DNA of 64,000 nt from UBA9926 sp023261215 (lineage in GTDB: Bacteria > Pseudomonadota > Gammaproteobacteria > Pseudomonadales > Azotimanducaceae), in assembly GCA_038136035.1 (NCBI GenBank), contig JAYPYV010000012.1, forward strand, positions 8,964-72,963. Direction: 5' to 3'. The stretch's first letter is position 1. Every line of letters begins with the position of its first letter. Below the pieces are notes generated by a model. It made no database searches and was not told the DNA's origin. It was given only the letters and a program-made list of their open reading frames with translations. The position numbers and the translations under genes are program-made. This document shows, in pieces, positions 25,423-34,274 of this stretch.

Positions 25423-26232
25423 ATGCTGAAATTGAGAACGATACGCTATAACGCCCTGATTTGGGCGTTGTATCTGACGTCAGGCTGGACAAATCACAGC
25501 GTCGCTGAGTCGCTTGTTGTCGCTTATAACCACGATTGGGCCCCCTATAGCTACCTGAGCGAATCTGGCAATCTCCAGGGCATTTTGCCTCACTTGACCG
25601 ACAGGCTGATTGAAGAGGCCAATGCAGGCCTTAAGGTCACGAAGGTTGGACTGCCCTGGAACAGAGTTCAACAAACAGTTCTTCGCAACCAAGCTGATGC
25701 CTTCATCACCTTCGCCAGCGAGGAGCGGCTTCAGTTCGCTGACACGATCGGTCCTGTTTTTTACGCGTTGGAGCAACATCCAGTAACCCGACTGGAAGAC
25801 GCGCGAGCGGCGGACGATATTATCCAATCGGGGATGGGCCGCTACTGCCGTATGCAAGGGGATAATTGGAGCGAAGAATTTTACCGAGCACTCAGCATCA
25901 CCGCATTTGCGGCCAAGGATTCGCGCGCCTGTCTTAATTTGCTTGACTTAAACCGTGCTGATGTCTTTGTGCATCCTCGGCCAATTGTCAGGATACGTCT
26001 TGAGCAGATGGGGCTACAAAATCGGTTGATCCAATCAAGCCGACCCGTCGGCGACATGCCTTTTCACTTACTCGTCAATCGATCGTCAAACGAACGCTTA
26101 TCACCGACGTTAACTCAGGTCGCTGAGACGTTAGCTCGCTTGCGAAGCCAAGGCATTTGGCTCGAATGGATCAAAAACACTGAGGAAACGGAAATCAAGC
26201 GTTGCCTCGAGGAGAATAGACGACGTTGCTAG
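25423..26232 (+). CDS. Periplasmic solute-binding protein, family 3
   Basis: A 269-residue protein with a hydrophobic N-terminal export segment ending near residue 28 (SVAES), then a family-3 solute-binding fold beginning SLVVAYNHDWAPYSYL and including LPWNRVQQTVLRNQADAFITF. This subgroup has no transporter genes beside it and is often a sensor input or an orphan. The gene starts one base after the histidine kinase stop, so co-expression is very likely and a role as ligand-binding partner of that kinase is the simplest idea. The ligand is unknown. Confidence 0.75.
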   Translation: MLKLRTIRYNALIWALYLTSGWTNHSVAESLVVAYNHDWAPYSYLSESGNLQGILPHLTDRLIEEANAGLKVTKVGLPWNRVQQTVLRNQADAFITFASEERLQFADTIGPVFYALEQHPVTRLEDARAADDIIQSGMGRYCRMQGDNWSEEFYRALSITAFAAKDSRACLNLLDLNRADVFVHPRPIVRIRLEQMGLQNRLIQSSRPVGDMPFHLLVNRSSNERLSPTLTQVAETLARLRSQGIWLEWIKNTEETEIKRCLEENRRRC

Positions 26233-26233
26233 G

Positions 26234-26261
26234 CGCCGGCTATTCCTCCGCTAAGCCGGTG
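26234..26261. terminator. Hairpin between convergent genes
   Basis: CGCCGGCT at 26234-26241 pairs with AGCCGGTG at 26254-26261, with one G-U pair. It fills the short space between the end of the binding-protein gene and the end of the dehydrogenase gene on the other strand. There is no U-tract, so a terminator role is likely from position rather than proven. Confidence 0.4.
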
Positions 26262-26263
26262 GA

Positions 26264-27034
26264 TCACTTCGGCGCCATCCGGATTCCGCTGTCTAGTCGA
26301 ATGACCTCGCCATTAATATAGCCGCACTCAACGATATAGCCTGCAGTTTTTGCAAATTCGACGGGGTTACCAAGCCGCTTTGGGAATTGTGTCATTTCGA
26401 TCAATGGCTCGCGTACCTGCGGTGGAGCGAACTGCATCATTGGGGTCTCAAAAATACCAGGTGCAATGGTGGCGACTCGAATTCCGGTTCTGGCCAGATC
26501 TCTTGCTATCGGCAGGGTCATGCCAGCCACGCCGCCTTTACTTGCACTGTAAGCGGCTTGTCCGATTTGGCCATCAAAAGCGGCAACCGAAGCCACGTTC
26601 ACGATCACCCCTCGTTCACCGTCTTCAGTGACAGGGTCATTCTTTTGCATGGCGTCCGCACAAAGTCTCAAGCAGTTGAAGGTGCCAATCAAGTTGACTC
26701 GAACCACAAACTCAAAGGTCTTCAGTGGCATGGGACCATCTTTACCAATGGTCCGAGCGGCCGCCCCGATGCCCGCGCTGTTCACGTTGATGTGAATGGC
26801 TCCGAACTCGCGCAAACCCTTTTCGATCGCGGCAGAAACTGAAGCCTCATCGGCGACATCGCCCGCAGCGTAAGTGGCAGCAGAACCAATTTCTTTGGCC
26901 GTCTTTTCCGCATTCTCCTCGTTCAGATCGAACAGAATGACCTTTGCGCCTGAATTGACAAAATGCTCTGCCGTGGCCCGTCCGAGCCCTGAAGCGCCAC
27001 CAGTAATGAACGCGACTTTATCTTTGAGATCCAT
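26264..27034 (-). CDS. Short-chain dehydrogenase, 3-hydroxyacyl-CoA dehydrogenase type II-like
   Basis: A 256-residue NAD(P)-dependent short-chain dehydrogenase. It has the cofactor motif TGGASGLGRATAEHF, NSAGIG, VNVASVAAFDGQIGQAAYSASKGG with the catalytic Ser-Tyr-Lys, and PGIFETPMM. The FDGQIGQAAYSASKGGV segment and the PPQVREPL loop are typical of the HSD17B10/type II 3-hydroxyacyl-CoA dehydrogenase group, which oxidises 3-hydroxyacyl-CoA such as 2-methyl-3-hydroxybutyryl-CoA. The start is the ATG at 27034, preceded by AAGAAGGG; upstream in-frame ATGs give an unrelated leader. It diverges from murB. Confidence 0.85.
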   Translation of the reverse strand: MDLKDKVAFITGGASGLGRATAEHFVNSGAKVILFDLNEENAEKTAKEIGSAATYAAGDVADEASVSAAIEKGLREFGAIHINVNSAGIGAAARTIGKDGPMPLKTFEFVVRVNLIGTFNCLRLCADAMQKNDPVTEDGERGVIVNVASVAAFDGQIGQAAYSASKGGVAGMTLPIARDLARTGIRVATIAPGIFETPMMQFAPPQVREPLIEMTQFPKRLGNPVEFAKTAGYIVECGYINGEVIRLDSGIRMAPK

Positions 27035-27165
27035 AATTAACCCTTCTTTATTTCGCGAGCGAGTATACCCGGATTCTCTTCTTCTGTCGGATCCCATTGA
27101 CGTTTGCGAAGCCATAGTCGTGTGTGTTGCCATCAACAGAAGTCCAATTGGGATAAACTGCGTGT

Positions 27166-27938
27166 ATGCAGCGACTGATCAACACCGCCATCGATAATAG
27201 CTTTGGTTTGCGCGTCGACGCGCAGGAATCCTGGCAAATCGCGTTCGATAGCGACCTGCCAGAGGTGATTCAGACGCTAAAAGATCGCTGTTCGAATTGG
27301 CTCGTCGTAGGTGACGCGTCTAACTTAATTTTGCCATCTCAGCTCCCATTGGCTGTCCTCCAAGATACACGGAAGACGATTACTTGGGAGGATGATCAGT
27401 TGGTTGCAGCCTCCGGATGCGCCTGGGATCATCTCGTAGCGGCGGCGGTGGAGGCTGGGTATTTTGGTCTCGAAAACCTCTCAGGGATTCCAGGACGTGT
27501 CGGTGCAGCGCCGATTCAAAATATTGGTGCCTATGGCGCTCAGTTAAGCGATACGTTGCATTCCGTTAGGGTCTTTAACACTCAGTCAATGGTCTACGAG
27601 GAATTGCCGGCCAATGCGTTGCGATTGGGCTACCGAGACAGTCTATTCAAATCGAAGGAAGGCGCCCACTACATTGTTGTTGANNNNNNNNNNNNNNNNN
27701 NNNNNNNNNNNNNNNNNNNNNNNNNNNNNNNNNNNNNNNNNNNNNNNNNNNNNNNNNNNNNNNNNNNNNNNNNNNNNNNNNNNGCGCCAAGGTTTCGTCC
27801 CAGCACGCTCTGGTCATCGAAAATCTTGGCGACGCCACCTACGAGGAGGTCGTCCATCTCAAAAACGAGATACAACACCGAGTTTCTGACATCTTTTCGG
27901 TCTGGCTTGAACCAGAGCCTCAGATTTTCCCTCAATAG
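27166..27938 (+). CDS. murB: UDP-N-acetylenolpyruvoylglucosamine reductase, interrupted by a scaffold gap
   Basis: MurB reduces the enolpyruvyl group to give UDP-MurNAc in cytoplasmic peptidoglycan synthesis, with FAD and NADPH. The 5' part (172 codons) holds VVGDASNLIL (FAD), GLENLSGIPGRVGAAPIQNIGAYG and LGYRDSLFK. After the N run the 3' part reads AKVSSQHALVIENLGDATYEE to WLEPEPQIFPQ and stop at 27936-27938. The two parts are not in the same phase across 100 N. Compared with E. coli MurB about 100 residues are absent, so the real gap is close to 300 bases. The catalytic C-terminal NAGSFFKNP region falls in the missing part. The gene probably is intact in the organism. Its stop lies 5 bases from the convergent rne stop. 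Confidence 0.9.
27684..27783. other. Assembly gap (100 N) inside murB
   Basis: Placeholder gap. Frame and length comparison of the two murB ends indicate that roughly 300 bases are missing, not 100. Confidence 0.95.
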
Positions 27939-27943
27939 GTCAA

Positions 27944-30604
27944 TTAGACCGCTTGGCCCAGGTGTGCGCGCGGGTCATTGCTCGCTCTTGACCATTGGCT
28001 AGGGTGTTGCTCGTCCAGCTGCCGCGCAACATAAGGAAGCTCGTTGATCCACGGTCGAGGAAGCACTGATTCAAGTACGGGCCCCTCAACAGGCGGCCTT
28101 GGCGCAACCCTGGGATCATTGGCAGCATGACCCCACGACCAAGGGGCTGGCGATTCGCTCTGAATTGGAGCGCCTTGGCCTTCAGGGCTCGTCAAGCCTT
28201 CCTTTAGCTCTGCCTGGTAGCCCTCACTGCCTGCCATCCCTGTTTGTTCATTGGTCGCAGCATGCGAGGCTCGAACGTCCGTTTCGCCGCCGTCTTGACC
28301 GGTCGATTCATCGGCAGCGCTTGAAGCTGCGGATGCGGGCGCGACTGCTGAGTCCGCTGTGACGGCCTCTGTTCCACTGACGCTTTCAGAGCTCGTGTGT
28401 GCTTCAGCAACAACAGCGACGCTCGATCCATTTCCACTCGTTACGCTCTCACTGGCAGGATCGGCGCGACGACCTCGACGTCGACTCCGTGTTCTGGAAC
28501 GATTGGCGTTCAAGCGACGATCGTCTGAATCCACCGCATGATCTTCAGAAGAAGGATCCGAGACCTTCAGTGTTGGCTCCACGCCCTTGTCGGTGGAAGC
28601 GGCGTCGGCGAAAGCCTCGGGCTTTTGCTCCGTCTCAGATCCGCGCCGCCGGCCTCGCTGTTTTCGATTAGGTTTTCCCTCGTCGGCGTTATTTTCCCCC
28701 CCGGTTGCCGGAACTGAACCTGACTTTTTGGTTGACGATCCGTCTTTCCGCTCATCCTTTTTCAGGTCAGCTTGACGCTTGCCACGCGCGGAAGCGGGAG
28801 ACTGTGCTTTGGAGGCCGCTGGCTTGTCACCGTCTTCAGAGGAAAAAATCGACAGGAGTCGCTGAAGTAAGCTGGGTTTCTTAACCGGCTTAGCGGACGA
28901 TCTGCCTCGTCGCCGATTTCTGCCCGAATTTGACTTCCCTTGCGCTGTCGCTGTGGTGGTGTTTGAAGCCGTCTTAGGCTCTAAGACCGTGGTCTCAGTC
29001 AGGCGAGGCAACTGACCCCCGGTAACCACCGCTTTCTCGGTGGTGGTGGGCCGCAGCTCAAGGTCGGGCTCAACCACATCCTCTTCCACAAGGGGCTGAA
29101 TGTTGTAGCTCGCCGTTTCCTCGTCTAACTCAGCCACGCGCATACGCTCAACACGATAATGAGGCGTTTGCATATCTTGGACCGGCACGATGACCACGCG
29201 AATCGTATGTCTGCGCTCGATATCCAATACCATGGGTCGCTTTTCGTTCAGCACAAAGGCTGCCACATTGATAGGGACGAAGGCACGAACTTGTGCTGTG
29301 GACTCCTTTAATGCTTCTTCTTGAATTACTCGAAGCAAGGCTAGAGCGGTTGACTCAATATCGCGTATCGTCCCCAACCCCTCGCATCTTGGGCAAACCA
29401 CATGACTCGTCTCACGAAGAGAGGGTCGCATCCGCTGACGACTCATCTCGAGCAGGCCAAAACGAGAAATTCGGCCGAGTTGAATCTTTGCGCGATCAAG
29501 TTCCAGTGCATCGCGCATCCGATTTTCAACGGCACGTTGGTTCTTAGGCAGGTTCATATCGATGAAGTCAATGACCACTAAGCCGCCAATGTCCCTGATT
29601 CTCAGCTGGCGACAAATTTCATCTGCCGCTTCAAGGTTGGTGTTGAGCGCGGTCTCCTCGATATCAGCGCCCTTGGTGGCGCGGGCGCTGTTGATATCGA
29701 TGGAAACCAAGGCCTCGGTTGGATCAATGACGATTGAACCGCCTGACGGTAATCTGACTTCTCTTTGAAATGCGGACTCGATTTGGCCTTCGATTTGGTA
29801 GCGATTGAAGAGGGGGACATCGCTGTCATAGCGTTTGACCCTTGATCTCAAATGCGGCATCACCTGCCCAACGAAGCCTGACGCCTGATCGAAGGCGTCC
29901 TGAGTGTCGATCAGAATTTCCCCAATATCATCACGCATGTAGTCACGAACCGCGCGCGTAATCACATCGCCTTCCTGGTAAATCAAGAAAGGTGCAGCCC
30001 TGCTTTCTGAAGCAATTTTAATCGCATCAGCAAGTTGCAATAGATAATTCAGATCGAGTTTTAATTCCTCTGCACTTCGGCCAACGCCTGCGGTTCGAAT
30101 GATAATGCCCATGTCTTTGGGAATTTCGAGACTGGACAAGGCGTCTCGCAAATCCTCACGCTCTTCGCCCTCGATCCGGCGACTGATCCCTCCGGCTCTG
30201 GGGTTATTGGGCATCAACACAAGATACCGACCCGCAAGGCTATAGAACGTCGTGAGCGCCGCGCCTTTGGTTCCGCGCTCTTCTTTATCGACTTGGACAA
30301 TCACCTCTTGGCCTTCGGAGACCACATCAGCGATATTAATACGGCCTCGCTGGTTCACTGCCCCGGACTTAAAATACTCTCGGGAAATTTCTTTGAGTGG
30401 TAGGAAACCATGCCGATTGCCGCCAAAGTCAACAAAAGCGGCTTCGAGACTTGGCTCGACTCGGGTGATCTTTCCCTTGTAAATATTTGATTTCTTTTGG
30501 TCTCTGGCGAGACTTTCGATGTCGAGGTCGTAGAGTTTTTGACCATCAACCAACGCCACGCGAAGTTCCTCAGCGTGCGTTGCATTTATTAGCATTCTTT
30601 TCAT
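27944..30604 (-). CDS. rne: Ribonuclease E
   Basis: Essential endoribonuclease for mRNA turnover and rRNA/tRNA processing, core of the degradosome. The 886 residues start MKRMLINATHAEELRVALVDG. The catalytic half (to about 520) holds the S1 domain (NIYKGKITRVEPSLEAAFVDFG), the 5' sensor/RNase H-like parts, SIDINSARATKG and VIDFIDM with the two magnesium aspartates, and the Zn-link CPRCEGLG. The C-terminal 360 residues are of low complexity, with basic RNA-binding patches (GRNRRRGRSS, RKQRGRRRGS, RSRRRGRRAD) and two NDPR motifs at the very end. Rne is normally autoregulated through its 5' leader; a long region without genes precedes it here. Confidence 0.96.
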   Translation of the reverse strand: MKRMLINATHAEELRVALVDGQKLYDLDIESLARDQKKSNIYKGKITRVEPSLEAAFVDFGGNRHGFLPLKEISREYFKSGAVNQRGRINIADVVSEGQEVIVQVDKEERGTKGAALTTFYSLAGRYLVLMPNNPRAGGISRRIEGEEREDLRDALSSLEIPKDMGIIIRTAGVGRSAEELKLDLNYLLQLADAIKIASESRAAPFLIYQEGDVITRAVRDYMRDDIGEILIDTQDAFDQASGFVGQVMPHLRSRVKRYDSDVPLFNRYQIEGQIESAFQREVRLPSGGSIVIDPTEALVSIDINSARATKGADIEETALNTNLEAADEICRQLRIRDIGGLVVIDFIDMNLPKNQRAVENRMRDALELDRAKIQLGRISRFGLLEMSRQRMRPSLRETSHVVCPRCEGLGTIRDIESTALALLRVIQEEALKESTAQVRAFVPINVAAFVLNEKRPMVLDIERRHTIRVVIVPVQDMQTPHYRVERMRVAELDEETASYNIQPLVEEDVVEPDLELRPTTTEKAVVTGGQLPRLTETTVLEPKTASNTTTATAQGKSNSGRNRRRGRSSAKPVKKPSLLQRLLSIFSSEDGDKPAASKAQSPASARGKRQADLKKDERKDGSSTKKSGSVPATGGENNADEGKPNRKQRGRRRGSETEQKPEAFADAASTDKGVEPTLKVSDPSSEDHAVDSDDRRLNANRSRTRSRRRGRRADPASESVTSGNGSSVAVVAEAHTSSESVSGTEAVTADSAVAPASAASSAADESTGQDGGETDVRASHAATNEQTGMAGSEGYQAELKEGLTSPEGQGAPIQSESPAPWSWGHAANDPRVAPRPPVEGPVLESVLPRPWINELPYVARQLDEQHPSQWSRASNDPRAHLGQAV

Positions 30605-31472
30605 TTCAATACCTGTTATTGCTTAGTTCAGGTACTGAGAGCACAACGAAATCTTGGTTTGGTAGCCGAGGCCAGAGTTAACGTTTGGGTACTGCCTCGA
30701 ATGAGACCAGCCCCAGTCTGTCGCTCATTGCCATCGTATTCAATACAGTGGTTAACGGCCTTCTTGATTTCGCCCGGCGACCAAAATGATCGTCGATTTA
30801 GAAAAAGTTCCTAAAGGTTTGCTTTAGCGGCAGGCGTTAATCTCGCCTTTTCGAGGACCATGATCAAACAGGGTCCCATCGTCCGCTTTAGTTTAACGTT
30901 TATGTTTATTCCGCCAACTGCCGCTGGCGGGTCGCTTATTCTTCTCTCAGTTCCTGCGCAAAGCGCTTTCTTGATTTGAACCTAATCAAATCGGGTGTTT
31001 AAACCTAACCCGCCCCCATTCGCTGGTATCGCGTAAAAAGTGGAGGCGACAATTCTCTGTCGTCGAGCGGGTTACCCTCGAGGCATCGTTGGATTGGCCT
31101 CTTCTTTGAACAGCTCGCTCGTTGTTTCAGACGTAGGCTTTGGGCACGTCCAAGCCCTCTCAATGAGCAGGCGCTCGCATGCTCGTCCCCCGAGGCCAAC
31201 TCAACCCTTACCGGGTGAAACGCCAATTTTTGCGCCACCCGCGACTGGCTCCGTCCCAAGCTTTTGACTGGACGCAGCCACACACAACCCATAAGCTTCG
31301 CGTCTTACCCGCGGCGGTTATTATCATCGCTTTGGGTGAGGACAAGGTTGAAAGCCTCGATGCGGCGGGATACTAACAGGTTTCGACGGAAACACCTAGC
31401 ATGGTTCAATGGTCGATCATTGGATCAGCCTCAGGCTTCAATCGGCGTTCAATCGTTCGCGGAAAGCTCAAC
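30605..31472. other. Divergent control region between rne and rluC, probable rne leader
   Basis: 868 bases between the starts of rne and rluC with no supportable protein gene. In gammaproteobacteria rne has a leader of several hundred bases that RNase E itself cleaves; a leader of this kind read on the minus strand would lie in the first part. A small hairpin with CGCCA/TGGCG arms (about 30913-30930) is visible. No riboswitch class was recognised. The half next to rluC contains only short frames without family resemblance. Confidence 0.5.
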
Positions 31473-32429
31473 ATGACGGAATCTTCGGCCGAATATCAAC
31501 CCTCTAGAATCGAAATCATAACGGCAGATCGGGCAGGGCAACGCCTCGATAATTTTTTGCTCTCGGTTCTAAAAACGGTGCCCAAGTCCAGGGTCTACAG
31601 GCTTATCCGCAAAGGGGAGGTCAGGGTCAACGGGAAGCGTGCAAAACCTGATGCGAAACTGGTCGGGCAGGATCAGGTCAGATTGCCGCCGCTTTGGATT
31701 GAACAGCGCCAACCGTCTGACACCGCGAAATACATCCCGATTCTTGATGACATTCTGCTGGAGACCGATCAATTTCTCATCCTCAACAAGCCGTCGGGCC
31801 TTGCGGTGCATGGGGGCAGCGGGATTCATGTGGGGGCCATAGAGGCGCTGCGCAGCCAGAGAAAAGATTTGCCTTATATTGAACTGGCGCACCGAATTGA
31901 TCGGGATACCTCTGGGCTACTCGTATTCGCCAAGAAACGCGCATTTTTAAGGCGATTTCAACAACTCCTGCGAGAAAAAAAGGCGCTTCGGAAGTCCTAT
32001 GATCTTCTCGTCCATGGATACTGGCCAGGAAGACTCAAAAAAGTGGATCACAGTCTAACCAAGTTACGTTTGGCAAGCGGTGAGCGTGTAGCCCGTGTCG
32101 ATGAAATGGGTAAAGCGTCGGAAACTGAGTTTGAGGTCATTGAGCGATTTAATGGCATGACTTGGTTGCGCGCGAGGCCCATTACTGGCCGGATGCACCA
32201 GATTCGAGTTCATGCAGCCGCAAGCAGTCACCCCATTATTGGCGATCCCAAGTATGGCGATTCGAAGAAAGACAAAGCCTTTCGATCATCGCGAATGATG
32301 TTGCATGCGAGTGCCTTATCGGTGATCGCGAAAGATGCGGGATCGATCGAGTTTGCGTCCTTGAATGTTGAAGCGCCATTACCTCCAGACTTTATGGCCC
32401 TGGTAGAGCGGACCCGGGCCGCTCCATAA
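31473..32429 (+). CDS. rluC: 23S rRNA pseudouridine synthase RluC
   Basis: Makes pseudouridines in 23S rRNA domain II in E. coli. The 318-residue protein from the ATG at 31473 (GGAAAG seven bases before) has an S4 RNA-binding domain (RLDNFLLSVLKTVPKSRVYRLIRKGEVRVNGKR), then the RluA-type catalytic domain with AHRIDRDTSGLLV, whose second Asp is the nucleophile, RPITGRMHQIRVH and IIGDPKYG. The position facing rne fits RluC. A longer in-frame start at 31401 adds an unrelated leader. Confidence 0.92.
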   Translation: MTESSAEYQPSRIEIITADRAGQRLDNFLLSVLKTVPKSRVYRLIRKGEVRVNGKRAKPDAKLVGQDQVRLPPLWIEQRQPSDTAKYIPILDDILLETDQFLILNKPSGLAVHGGSGIHVGAIEALRSQRKDLPYIELAHRIDRDTSGLLVFAKKRAFLRRFQQLLREKKALRKSYDLLVHGYWPGRLKKVDHSLTKLRLASGERVARVDEMGKASETEFEVIERFNGMTWLRARPITGRMHQIRVHAAASSHPIIGDPKYGDSKKDKAFRSSRMMLHASALSVIAKDAGSIEFASLNVEAPLPPDFMALVERTRAAP

Positions 32430-32558
32430 GACTTGGCATGCTGATAATGAAGCGGATCCAGTCTCTTTTGGGCAATGCCGGCGTGGTAAGGCTCGAACTC
32501 ATGCACCGAGGTGAGGGGCGTGGTTTATAGCGCCATGATGACATGCGCTTCGTTCCCT

Positions 32559-33152
32559 TTATGCTGTGGTGTAGGCGAGTTCAATGCGCTGAGCGTCGAC
32601 GTAATCGAATAGCGCGATGACCGGGAGCCCATAGAGCACCCGCACATCCCTGCCGTCAGTATCTTCTATGAGCCGCCATCCTGCGGCCTCGGCCATAAAG
32701 CTTCCGGCACAGCCAAGAGGGCGCTCGGCTTCCACATAGGCTTCGATCGCTCGTTTAGAAAGGTGTCGGAAGCGGGTCGAAAATCGCTCTACGTGACGAA
32801 GGCTGACTTCCCCGTTGCGAATAATGACTAAGCTCGTTGCAAAATGAAGCCAAGCGCCAGAGACACTCGATAGTTGCGACCTTGCTGAGGCTAAAGATTC
32901 GGATTTATGAAAAACAACCCCGTTATCATCAAAGGCCACTTGATCAGAACCGATGACGAGCGCGTCATTGGCTACCTGCTCAATGACACTCAGTGCTTTG
33001 CCTTCACCGTTAGCGATCGCTCGCTCATCTGGCGATTCGCTGATCGAGGATAACTCATCAAACGAGGGCGGCAGTGCTCGAAACGCAAGACGTAAACTTT
33101 CCAGAATTTTACTCCGAGTCGGAGAGGTTGAAGCTAAGATGATTGAGGTCAT
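32559..33152 (-). CDS. Maf family nucleotide pyrophosphatase (YceF-type)
   Basis: House-cleaning pyrophosphatase; the YceF branch hydrolyses 7-methyl-GTP. The 197 residues from the ATG at 33152 begin with the Maf signature ILASTSPTRSKILE (Ser-x-x-R phosphate site), with VIGSDQVAFDDN holding the catalytic Asp and the SDQV pair, and GCAGSFMAEAAGWRLIED. The SDQVA variant and the location next to yceD-rpmF point to YceF rather than YhdE. The in-frame upstream start at 33185 is rejected as it adds a leader without family match. Confidence 0.87.
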   Translation of the reverse strand: MTSIILASTSPTRSKILESLRLAFRALPPSFDELSSISESPDERAIANGEGKALSVIEQVANDALVIGSDQVAFDDNGVVFHKSESLASARSQLSSVSGAWLHFATSLVIIRNGEVSLRHVERFSTRFRHLSKRAIEAYVEAERPLGCAGSFMAEAAGWRLIEDTDGRDVRVLYGLPVIALFDYVDAQRIELAYTTA

Positions 33153-33231
33153 TGAGAAACCGTTTCCTCCGTTCTGGGTCGGCAAATTATCTTTTGACAG
33201 TGGCTTTCGAGACGCCTAAGATGCGCCCCTT

Positions 33232-33870
33232 ATGTTAGCAGGCCCCCTTAAGAAGCGGTTCGTTTGGTCTCAGCTTGTTGATCAAAATGCTGAAATTGAA
33301 GGGATTTTTCTTTCCGGGGGCTCAAAACGGATTAGGGATGCTATCGCAGAGCTCGTCCCAGAGGATCAGCTTTCCGATTATCCAGTTAGCGTTCACTTGA
33401 AGTTTGGCGTCGATCGAAAAGCTCGAGCCTCTGTTCAAGGTGAATGTAGATGGCACATGGCTTTGGCCTGTGCCCGCTGTGAAGGGCCGGTCGAAATAGA
33501 TCTCGCGGCAGTCATAGATCTGCTCATCGTGACATCAGACAGCGCATTAGATCGATTGGACGCTGATGAGGACGGCGTTTTAGCAGAAGGCAAGTGGGTT
33601 TCGTTAAGCGATATGATCGAGGATCCTATTCTGCTTGCCTTGCCGATGTCGCCGAGGCACGAGCACTGTTTAGGCCAAGTTAACGAGGCTTGGGCATCAA
33701 ATGAGACGGGGACGAGCAGCACGCACTTGAAAAGCGATCTCGCGGGTCAAGATGAGGACTTGCTAACCCACTCGGCTGAGGCGCAAAGCGATAACGAATT
33801 GACTGAGGGCCCGACAAAAAGACCCTTTGCTAACCTTAGGGCCTTATTAGCTGAGGAACCAAAGGCTTAA
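33232..33870 (+). CDS. yceD: YceD/DUF177 family protein
   Basis: A 212-residue DUF177 protein encoded immediately upstream of rpmF, the arrangement found across bacteria. YceD is linked to ribosomal RNA accumulation/processing but its exact action is uncertain. Seen here: LACARCEGPVEIDL with the two family cysteines in the middle, WVSLSDMIEDPILLALPMSPRH, and an acidic low-complexity tail between about 150 and 195 before PFANLRALL, which is the usual C-terminal motif. The tail is longer than usual for the family. Confidence 0.85.
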   Translation: MLAGPLKKRFVWSQLVDQNAEIEGIFLSGGSKRIRDAIAELVPEDQLSDYPVSVHLKFGVDRKARASVQGECRWHMALACARCEGPVEIDLAAVIDLLIVTSDSALDRLDADEDGVLAEGKWVSLSDMIEDPILLALPMSPRHEHCLGQVNEAWASNETGTSSTHLKSDLAGQDEDLLTHSAEAQSDNELTEGPTKRPFANLRALLAEEPKA

Positions 33871-33966
33871 AACTCGGGCCTAGATGATTGGAGTTATTTC
33901 GCTTCTTGAAGCGCAAAACTGATAGATAACGAAAGACCGCGCCAGCGCGCGAGTTTGGGAGGAAAC

Positions 33967-34149
33967 ATGGCTGTACAACAAAACAGAGTATCTCGATCGA
34001 AGCGAGGCATGCGTCGTTCTCACGATCACCTAAAAAGCAGTGCGCTTTCTGAAGATCCAACCACTGGCGAAACCCATCGCCGTCACCACGTCACCGCTGA
34101 CGGTTTTTATCGCGGCAAAAAAGTGACCCGTACAAGCGACGATAACTAA
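33967..34149 (+). CDS. rpmF: Ribosomal protein bL32
   Basis: A 60-residue large-subunit ribosomal protein. MAVQQNRVSRSKRGMRRSHD is the canonical bL32 start, followed by a His-rich middle (THRRHHVTADGFYRGKKV) and no zinc cysteines, as in gammaproteobacterial bL32. The ATG at 33967 follows GGGAGGAAAC. Co-transcribed with yceD. Confidence 0.95.
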   Translation: MAVQQNRVSRSKRGMRRSHDHLKSSALSEDPTTGETHRRHHVTADGFYRGKKVTRTSDDN

Positions 34150-34194
34150 TCACTTATTCGACGCACCGTCTGCCTGCTTTCATTGATGCCCGAT

Positions 34195-34218
34195 CGCCAT
34201 TTCTATACTGACATGGCG
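34195..34218 (+). terminator. Hairpin between rpmF and fabD
   Basis: CGCCAT at 34195-34200 pairs perfectly with ATGGCG at 34213-34218 around a 12-base loop. It lies 45 bases after rpmF where plsX and fabH would follow in relatives. There is no U-tract, so it could be an attenuating or processing hairpin; the loop also contains TATACT, which could be a -10 element for fabD. Confidence 0.3.
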
Positions 34219-34274
34219 GTTCGTTTCAGTGAGGGTGTTGTGTTGGTTATCGGAACCAGAAAAGGGGAGATTCA

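Noticed and set aside
32430..32558. tRNA-like arm (GGCTCGAACTC) after rluC
   Set aside because: No cloverleaf can be drawn on either strand.
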